A stretch of 64,000 nt of DNA from Proteles cristata cristata (Eukaryota; Chordata; Mammalia; Carnivora; Hyaenidae). Positions 56,183 to 64,000 of this stretch are shown piece after piece. The DNA lies in NCBI GenBank assembly GCA_017311185.1, contig JAESUZ010000415.1:265501-329500 (forward strand). Reading direction: 5' to 3'. Made by a program: the position numbers and the translations under genes. The notes under the pieces are model-generated. The model saw only the letters and a program-made list of their open reading frames with translations. It ran no database searches and was not told where the DNA came from. Each line of letters opens with the position of its first letter. Positions within the stretch are counted from its first letter, which is position 1.

Positions 56183-58085
56183 GGGAGGCAAGATGGCGGA
56201 GAAGTAAGGAGCTCCGTACTTGCACTCGCGCCCATACATCACACAGAAAAGATCTGAAGCCATTGGAAACCATACAAAACCTGAGAGACTCGGAGAAAAA
56301 GGACGCAGAATCCACTGAGAAAGCCTTCTAACGTGAGTGCGAACCGGGGAAGGTAAAATCAGGCCGGGATCGGAGCCTCCAGGGTGGGAGGCGATCCCCC
56401 TCTACCCTCTACGGGGAGTGAGAGGGGAAAAGGAGAGAGTCCGAGACAGAAAAATCTCCGCTCGGTGCATAGAAAGACTGTACTTGCCAAATACCTGCAC
56501 ACCAGGTCCCCTCGCGACAACTGGTCCTGGGGGAGGCTGAGCACACAAACTGCTTCTTTGTGCCGCTCCTGGAGGTGGGGTTTTAAAGCGGCGCGGGCGC
56601 GCCTGCCGCCATTGTAGCTCCAGGGCGGCTGGGATCCCTGAAAGAGACGCGCAGACACCGGGCATCCGCGCTCCTGGCTGGCTGGAACTCGAGAGGGAAG
56701 GCAAAAAGCTAAAAACTGGAAATTTGCCTGTGAGTTCGTGTTTCGGGTGACGAGCCATAGAGAGACCCGGTTTTCCTCACTCCAGCGGGCTCAGGCTACG
56801 CGGACCCGGCAGGCAAGCCCCCGCGCATGCGCGCCAGCCCGACCCAGAGAAGGAAGCAGCGATCCTGACTCCGCCCCCAGAGCTCAGCAGGGAGCCTGGA
56901 ATAGCCCGAGGGGGTTGCCTGGGAAGCTGTGTCTAAGGCAACTTCAGCGGGGCGCGGACTGGGATTTGGAGATTGGAACTGGCCTGGGTTGAAGAGTGCA
57001 ACCAACTTCGGCTGCGTCCCTGGAACGGGGAGTTGACACGCCAAAAAAAGTGAGCTGCAGCGCGGGGTTCAAGAAGGGACTGGAGCACCGTCACTCTCCT
57101 CCCCACAATCGCCAAGGCAGAACCCCCGCCTGAGGCATCGGATCACGCCACGCCCATCCCTGCCTGAGAGGTGCCCTCCTCCCTTTTTTTTTCCTTTTTT
57201 TGTTTTTTTCCTTTTTTTCTTCTTTCTTTTTTTTTCCCTTTCTTTTCTCTTTTTTTCTTCTTCTTTCTCTTTTCTCGCTTTTTTCCCCAAAACACTGACC
57301 TGATTAACTCTGGTTGCCAGTTTGCTTAAACAATCACAAGTCCATTCTGTAAATGTAAATTCTACACCTACCGACTTTTTCAGCTATTTCTCTCAGGAGT
57401 AATTAGACTATATAGTTTCTCTGGATAATTCCAGCATCCTTCTCTCACCTATCCAACCATATTCTACCCTTTACCTCTTTGAAAAAAGTTTCTTATCCCT
57501 TCTGCCTGTTCATTCTATTTCCAAATCTGCCTTGTCTCACCCTGCCTTCTCTCTTTTTCTCTATGCTCTTCAACCAGCACTGCATACACACGGCTATTTA
57601 ACTGTAGCTGGGAAATCCAGGTATATGCTTTAAACCGTTCTTTGTCCATCGGTTTTCTTCTTTTTTCCTTTTCTTTTCCCCTTTTTGACCCTTTTATGTA
57701 TTTTATGCTCCCTATTATTCGCCCTCCCTCCTCCGTCTTTTCTATTAACTTTTTCGTTTTCCCTCTCACTTTGCATGTTAGTTGAATCAGCCTGTGCGTT
57801 TGTGTGCTCCTGCTCCCTGTGTGTTTGTCTGTCTGTTTTCTTTTGCAGGGCTACCTCAAGAAACAAGCTAGAGTACACAAGGTGAAGAGTCCCAAATATC
57901 ACTACGAATAGGAAAATAAAATAACTAAGGTCCCAACAAGAGTGACCGAGGGATACCATTCAAAAAACAATCTCTGAAAGGATAGGCCCTGGAAAGTCAA
58001 AGAGTCTTCTTGGATATAGCAGCGCTCATAGAAAAGAGAGCATAACAGGTCTTTAAAACCAACAAGAGCTGGAAAGCTAACTAAA
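56183..58085 (+). promoter_or_regulatory. L1 5' UTR / internal promoter
   Basis: About 1.9 kb upstream of ORF1. It begins with GGGAGGCAAGATGGCGGAGA. CAAGATGGCGG (56189-56199) is a YY1-type site at the position where YY1 sets the start in other L1s. A CpG-rich part (about 56570-56900) contains the perfect palindrome GCGCATGCGC (56823-56832), an NRF1-type core. A T-rich pyrimidine tract lies at 57178-57285. L1 5' UTRs act as internal RNA polymerase II promoters; activity of this copy is not shown. Confidence 0.85.
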
Positions 58086-58975
58086 ATGACGAAACGAAAG
58101 AGCTCTCCTCCAAAGAAACTCCAAGAAGAAATGACAGCTAATGAACTGCTCAAAACAGACATCAGCAGCATAAGTGAACAAGATTTTAGAATAATAATGG
58201 TGAAATTAATAGCAGGACTTGAAAAAAACATAGGCAACATCAAAGAAACTATGGCTACAGACAGAATGGAAAATAAAAATAGGCATGAAGAATTAAAAAT
58301 GCGATAAATGAGATCCATAATAAATTAGAGGCCTCCAATGCACGGCTTGAAGAGGCAGAAAGGAGAATAAGTGATTTAGAAGACACCATTCTAGAAAAAC
58401 AAGAAGCTGACAAAAAAAGAGACAAACTGATCCAGGAACAGGAAAGAAGAATTCGAGAGCTCAGCGACACAGTCAAACGCAACAATATCCGTATCATAGG
58501 AATCCCAGAAGAGGAAGAGAGAGGGAAAGGTGCTGAAGGAGTCCTGGAACAAATTATAGCAGAGAACTTCCCCGACCTGGGGAAGGAAGTCAATGTGGAA
58601 ATACAAGAGGCTCAGAGGACTCCTCTCAGACGTAACTTGAATCGATCTTCTGCACGACATATCATCGTAAAAATGGCAAAATACAAGGACAAAGAGAGAA
58701 TTTTGAAAGCAGCTAGGGAGAAAAGGGCCCACATACAAAGGGAAACCTATCAGAGTGGTGACAGACCTATCTACTGAAATGTGGCAGGCCAGAAAGGAAT
58801 GGCAAGAGATCTTCAATGTGATGAACAGTAAAAATATGCAGCCAGAATCCTCTATCCAGCAAGCCTGTCATTCAAAATAGAAGGAGAGATAAAAACCTTT
58901 CCAAACAAACAGAAATTGAAAGAATTTGTCACCACGAAGCCAGCCCTACAAGAAATCCTGAGAGGGATGCTCTGA
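58086..58975 (+). pseudogene. L1 ORF1 (RNA-binding chaperone), frameshifted
   Basis: ORF1p binds L1 RNA as a coiled-coil trimer in the cytoplasm. The start is set by ATG at 58086 (MTKRKSSPPKK), and the first frame stays open for 73 codons to a stop at 58305-58307. The reading then continues in another frame (about 58299-58777) through a charged, heptad-like coiled-coil stretch (EEAERRISDLEDTILEKQEA) and into the RRM-like region (NNIRIIGIPEE). At least two more breaks occur: one near 58735, where the frame with VTDLSTEMWQAR takes over, and one near 58840-58880. The C-terminal end FVTTKPALQEILRGML stops at TGA 58973-58975. The product would be non-functional. Confidence 0.9.
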
Positions 58976-59021
58976 AGGAAAGGTTGCAAGGAACAAAGAT
59001 TCCAGAGACACCACCACAAAC

Positions 59022-62000
59022 ATGAACCCTACAAAGATACAAAGACTCTAAATGGGCTGAATGCTCCAATCAAAAGACATAGAGTAGCAGAATGGATTAA
59101 AAAACAAAATCCATCTATATGCTGTCTACAAGAAACTCATTTTAGACGGGAAGATATCTTCAGATTAAAAGTAAGGGGATGGAGAAATATATATCATGCT
59201 ACAGGAAATCAAAATAAAGCCGGAGTAGCTATACTTATATCAGACAAACTGGACTTTAAATTAAAGACAATCACAAGAGATGAAGAAGGGCACTACATAA
59301 TAATTACAGGGTCCATCCATCAGGAAGAATTAGCAATCATAAATGTCTACGCACCGAATATGGGAGCACCTAAATATCTACAACAATTAATCACAAACAG
59401 AAACAAGTTTCTAGATAAGAATGTGCTAATAGCAGGGGACTTTAATACTCCGCTTACAGCAATGGATAGGTCAAATGGATAGGACAGAAAATCACTAAAG
59501 AAATAATGGACTTGAAAGATACATTGGACCAGATGGACCTGACGGATATATTTAGAACTTTACATCCTGAGGCCAGGGAATTTACTTTCTTCTCAAGTGC
59601 GCATGGCACATTCAAGATAGATCACATACTGGGACATAAAGCAGCTCCTCAATAAATATAAAAGAATAGAGATCATACCATGCACACTGTCAGATCACAA
59701 TGCTTTGAAACTTGAAATCAATTCCAGGAAGAAGTCTGGAAAACTTCCAAAAACAGTTACGGGAAAGTTAAAAGCAACACCTCTCTTAAAAGAAGTTCCT
59801 TTTCTATAAAGTCTGTCAAATCAGCACACTTGAGATTAGTTCAACATGTAACAAATAAAAATGAAACACAACAATCGAAAATCTATGGGATGCAGCAAAG
59901 GCAGTCCTAACAGGAAAGTACATTGTTCTTCAGGCCTATTTCAAGAGGTTAGAAAAAGTGCAAGTCCAAAATCTAATAGCTTACCTAAAGGAACTAGAGG
60001 CAGAACAATAAGAATGCCCTAAACCCAGTAGAAGAAGAGAAATAGTAAAAATTAGAGCAGAAATAAACAAACATAGAGACCAAAGGAAACAGAATTGAAC
60101 AGATCCATGAAACCAAGAGTTGGTTTTTTGAAAAGGTAAACAAAATTGACAAACCTCTAGCCAGACTATCCAAAAGAAAAGAGAGAGCACACAAATAGAC
60201 AAAATTATGAATGAAAATGGACTTATTACAACCAACCCCTCAGAAATACAAGCAATTATCAGGGAATACGATGAAAAATTATATGCCAACAAATTGACAA
60301 CTTAGAAGAAATGGACAAATTCCTAAACACACACTCACTACCAAAATTCACACGGGAAGAAATAGAAACCTGAACAGACCCATAACGAGTGAAGAAATTG
60401 AATCAGTGATCAAAAATCTCCCAACAAATAAGAGCCCTGGACCTGATGGCTTCCCTGGGGAATTCTACCAGACATTTAAAACAGAATTAATCCCAATTCT
60501 TCTCAAGCTATTCCAAAAAATAGAAAGCAAAGGAAAACTCCCAGACTCATTTTATGAAGGCAGCATCACTCTGATTCCCAAGCCAGACAGAGATCCAGCA
60601 AAAAAAAAGAGAACTACAGGCCAATATCCTTGATGAATACGGATGCAAAAATTCTCAACAAGATCCATGCAAATCGAATCCAGCAGCACATAAAAAGAAT
60701 CATCCACCAAGATCAAGTGGGATTCATTCCTGGGTTACAGGGTTGGTTCAACATTCGCAAATCAATCAATGTGATACATCATATCAATAAAAGAAAAGAT
60801 AAAAACCATATGATCCTGTCAATAGATGCAGAAAAAGCATTTGACAAAATACAGCATCCCTTCTTAATAAAGACTCTCGAGAAAGTTGGGATAGAAGGAA
60901 CCTACCTAAACATCATCAAAGCCATCTATGAGAAGCCTTCAGCTAACATCATCCTCAACGGGGAAAACTCAGAGCTTTCCCCCTGAGATCAGGAACACGA
61001 CAGGGATGCCCACTCTCACCACTGCTGTTTAACATAGTGCTGGAAGTCCTAGCATCAGCCATCAGACACCAAAAGGAAATCAAAGGTATCAGAATTGGCA
61101 AAGAGGAAGTCAAACTTTCACTCTTCGCAGATGACATGATACTCTACATAGAAAACCCGACAGACTCCACCAGAAGCCTAATAGAACTGATCCAAGAATT
61201 CAGCCAAGTTGCAGGGTACAAAATCAACGTACAGAAATCGGTTGCATTTTTATACACCAACAATGAAGCAACAGAAAGAGAAATCAAGAAACTGCTCCCA
61301 TTCACAATTGCACAAAAACCATAAAATACCTCGGAATAAACCTAACCAAGGATACAAGAGATCTGTATGATGAAAACTATAGAAAACTTATGAAGGAAAT
61401 TGAAGAAGACACAAACAAATGGAAAAACATTCCATGCTCATGGATAGGAAGAATAAATATAGTTAAGATGTCATTACTACCTAAGGCACTCTACACATTC
61501 AATGCAATTCCAGTCAAAATTGCACTAGCATACTTCTCAAAACTAGAACAAACTATCCAAAATTTGTATGGAACCACAAAAGACCCCGAATAGCCAAAGT
61601 AATCCTGGAAAATAAAACCAAAACGGGAGGGATCACCATCCCAGACTTTAGCCTCTACTACAAAGCTGTCATCATCAAGACAGTATGGTATTGGCACAAA
61701 AACAGACACATAGACCAATGGAACAAAATTGAGAACTCAGAAGTGGACCCAAAAGTATACAGCCAACTAATCTTTGACAAAGCAGGAAAGAATATCCAAT
61801 GGAAAAAAGGCAGCCTTTATTAACAAATGGTGTTGGGAGAACTGACAGCAACATGCAGAAGAATGAAACTAGATCATTTTCTCACACCATGCACAAAAAT
61901 AAACTCAAAATGGATCAAGGACCTGAACGTGAGACAGGAAACTATCAACACCCTAGAGGAGAAAGCAGGAAACAACCTCCTTGACCTCCACCGCAGCAAC

Positions 62001-62860
62001 TTCTTACTTGACACATCCCCAAAAGCAAGGGAATCAAGAGCAAAATAAACTGTTGGGACCTCATCAAGATTAAAAGCTTCTGCACAGCCAAGGAAACAAC
62101 CCAGAAAATTAATAGGCAACCAACGGAATGGGAAAAGATAGTTGCAAATGACATATCAGATAAAGGGTTGATATCCAGAATCTACAAGGAACTCACCAAA
62201 CTCCACGCCCAAAAAGCAAACAACCCAGTGAAGAAATGGGCAGAAGATATGAACAGACACTTCTCCAAAGAGGACATCCAGATGGCCAACAGACACATGA
62301 AACGATGCTCAGCATCCCTCCTCATCAGGGAAATACAAATCAAAACCACACTGAGATACCACCTCACGCCAGTCAGAGTGGCTAAAATGAGCAAATCAGA
62401 GAACTCTAGATGCTGGCGAGGATGTGGAGAAACGGGCACCCTCCTACACTGTTGGTGGGAATGTAAACTGGTACAGCCCCTCTGGAAAACAGTGTGGAGG
62501 TTCCTCAGGAAACTAACAATAGAACTCCCCTATGACCCAGCAATAGCACTGCTAGGAATTTACCCAAGGGATACAGAAATGCTGAGGCATAGGAGCACAT
62601 GTACCCCAATGTTCATAGCAGCACTCTCCACAATAGCTAAAACATGGAAAGAGCCTAAGTGTCCATCAACAGATGAATGGATCAAGAAGATGTGGTTTAT
62701 CTATACCATGGAATACTACATGGCAATGAGAAACAATGAAATCTGGCCATGTGTAGCAACATGGATGGACCTTGAGGGTGTTCTGCTGAGTGAAATAAGT
62801 CAGGCAGAGAAGGACACATATCATATGTGTGCACGTATAGGAGGATTAGGAGGAACTTAA
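59022..62860 (+). pseudogene. L1 ORF2 (endonuclease / reverse transcriptase), broken
   Basis: ORF2p nicks DNA and reverse-transcribes L1 RNA. The remnant is full length (about 3.84 kb), 46 bp after ORF1. The ATG at 59022 is soon out of frame; the endonuclease part reads from about 59050 (LNGLNAPIKRHR, QETH, NVYAPN, GDFNTPL) to a stop at about 59479 after a short local duplication (AATGGATAGG twice), with KIDHILGH and SDHN-type motifs further on (about 59615-59700). The RT part is spread over several frames: SPGPDGF (about 60430), GFIPG (about 60720), [12 protein letters not shown] (about 60825) and the catalytic FADDM (61124-61138). The C-terminal frame 62168-62860 is intact and keeps the Cys-rich motif (Cys codons at 62411, 62423 and 62450; His at 62447). 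Many frameshifts make it dead. Confidence 0.92.
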
Positions 62861-63066
62861 CAGAGGACCAAGGGGGAGAAGGGCGGAAATGGTGGGGGAA
62901 AGGGGAGAGGCAAACCATGAGAGACTCTTGAATGCTGACAAAAACTGAGGACTGGTGGATGTGGGGGGGAGGAGGGGTGGGCATGGAGGAGGCACTTGTG
63001 GGGATGAGCACTGGGTGTTATGTGGAAACTAATTTGACAATAAACTATTTGTAAAAAAAAAAAAAA
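62861..63066 (+). other. L1 3' UTR with G-rich tract, AATAAA and poly(A)
   Basis: A G-rich polypurine tract (about 62868-62905 and 62963-62981). The second satisfies a four-run G-quadruplex pattern (G7, AGGA, G4, T, G3). AATAAA lies at 63039-63044, and a 14-base A-run (63053-63066) marks the normal L1 RNA end. The same 3' UTR occurs at 24.0-24.3 kb. Confidence 0.9.
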
Positions 63067-63146
63067 TAGGAGACATGGGTTTGTGTAAAATGAACCCTAT
63101 AATAGTGTAAAAGAGCATTAAAAACTTTTGACATGTGAAAAAAAAA
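63067..63146 (+). other. Probable 3'-transduced segment of the L1
   Basis: About 71 bases of non-L1 sequence follow the L1 poly(A) (TAGGAGACATGGGTTTGTGT to TTTTGACATGTG at 63137), then a second A-run (63138-63146). ATTAAA at 63117-63122 lies 15 bases before that second A-run. The target-site copy AAATAAACGTT comes only after it, so the segment travelled with the L1. Confidence 0.75.
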
Positions 63147-63189
63147 TAAATAAACGTTAAAAAAATTAACAACAACAACAAAAAAAAGT

Positions 63190-63860
63190 CCTTCAGCAAG
63201 TCATCCCCTCCCTCTGGGCTCCAGCTTCCACATCTGCCCATGGGCAGTTTCCTCATTATTAAAATGCACACCTACTCCCAGGGCTCCTGGAGAGCTCAGT
63301 GCAGAATTGAGTAGAAAGTCCTCGGCACCTGGTCTGGCACTAGTGCGCGTCAGTCAATCCTGGCTCCCACCGTGATGTCACATAACTCACCTTACCCTCC
63401 TTTATCCCTGGCCGTGTGTTGTGTGGTCATCATCTAATTTCACTGTCACAGCACAGCGAGGAGGGGGTGGCGCTAGTCTTATTCAGATTTTCCAAATGAG
63501 GAAATTGATGCCTAGAGGTTGGAAAATAGGTGTAGGGTCATACAACGTTAAATATCTTTAGTAGGGTCACTTTGCTTTTCTGAGGCCGAGCGGGGACAGG
63601 AAGCTGAGGACACAGAGCCCAGTCTCCAGGTGCACCCACAACATGCTCCTCTGGGGTGACTACCTCCTTCTCTCATAGCTCTTGGCCCCCTTCCAGCATC
63701 ATAGACCCTCACGGATCATCATGGAGCAGTCATTGAGCCGAAAGCAGATGCAAAGAGAACGTCAGGGAATATTCTTTTCCTTGTCAAGTGAGTTTGAAGG
63801 AAAAACTATTTATAGATGGACAGGCCTTTGATGAAGAGGAATTTAAAAATTAGAAATGTC
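63190..63860. other. No gene seen; MIR relics
   Basis: A MIR-like patch at 63190-63350 and an antisense MIR at about 63470-63550 (tcagattttccaaatgagga, aattgatgcctagaggttgg). No gene seen. Confidence 0.45.
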
Positions 63861-63861
63861 T

Positions 63862-63931
63862 GAGGCACCTGAGTGGATCAGTCGGTTGAGTGTCTGACTT
63901 TAGCTCAGGTCATGATCTCATGGTTCATGGG
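63862..63931 (+). mobile_element. SINE head only (truncated)
   Basis: GAGGCACCTGAGTGGATCAG through TCATGATCTCATGGTTCATG matches the first 70 bases of the felid SINE, then unrelated sequence begins. No CT middle or tail is present, so it is a 3'-truncated remnant rather than a normal 5'-truncated copy. Confidence 0.8.
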
Positions 63932-64000
63932 TATGAAAGACTTGGCGTCTCTTGAACTTTATTTGTATATTGTTTTGTTTCTAACTTTACATGTTCCTTT

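Larger units (their letters stand above)
56183..63146 (+). mobile_element. Full-length, inactivated LINE-1 with 3' transduction
   Basis: A complete carnivore-type L1: 5' UTR (56183-58085), ORF1 (58086-58975), ORF2 (about 59022-62860), 3' UTR (62861-63052), poly(A) 63053-63066, then a transduced segment and second poly(A) to 63146. AAATAAACGTT borders it on the left (to 56178) and on the right (to 63158), an 11-bp target-site duplication inside a SINE tail. L1 copies itself by target-primed reverse transcription of its own RNA. Both reading frames carry frameshifts and stops, so this copy cannot supply working protein. A length of about 6.9 kb and an intact 5' end are uncommon among L1 copies, most of which are truncated. 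Confidence 0.95.

Noticed and set aside
56183..63146. L1 as a possibly active element
   Set aside because: Both ORF1 and ORF2 have several frameshifts and stops, so it cannot encode working proteins even though it is full length.

Overview
This is vertebrate nuclear DNA, almost certainly from a cat-family carnivore (Felidae) or a close feliform. The main evidence is about two dozen copies of a tRNA-Lys-type SINE. Its head reads GGGGCGCCTGGGTGGCTCAG, with an inner stretch around GTTCGAGCCCCGCGTCGGGC, a CT-rich middle and an A-rich tail with AATAAA, which is the felid form of the carnivore CAN SINE. A LINE-1 of the carnivore type with a 5' end on GGAGGCAAGATGGCGGAGAA supports this. MIR, L2 and MLT1-type relics are the usual older mammalian background.

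I find no protein-coding exon, tRNA gene, rRNA gene or CRISPR array that I can support. The many short reading frames are chance frames or translations of repeats. The window looks intergenic or deeply intronic.

Layout: 1-24 kb is mostly unique sequence with scattered MIR relics, an MLT1-type LTR (3.4-4.0 kb) and SINEs. A SINE cluster with one element nested in another lies at 22.5-23.1 kb, and a 5'-truncated L1 tail at 24.0-24.3 kb. From 25 to 43 kb there are L2/MIR relics, a second MLT1-type LTR (30.2-30.8 kb), several microsatellites, a perfect 33-bp tandem duplication (38.7 kb) and several AT-rich blocks dense in homeodomain or SOX-like motifs that could be enhancers. From 43.1 to 45.1 kb lies an old antisense L1. 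A second nested SINE cluster is at 50.0-50.6 kb, a CTCF-like motif at 51.27 kb, and a third MLT1-type LTR (antisense) at 54.8-55.5 kb. From 56.2 to 63.1 kb lies a full-length but broken L1, inserted in the tail of a SINE.

The most informative object is that L1. It has a 5' UTR with YY1-like and NRF1-like motifs, frameshifted ORF1 and ORF2, a 3' UTR and a poly(A). It then carries a second, about 71-bp non-L1 segment ending in its own ATTAAA signal and poly(A) before the target-site duplication, which is the signature of a 3' transduction. I saw no sign of a new multi-gene system. The interest lies in transposon history and possible cis-regulatory DNA.
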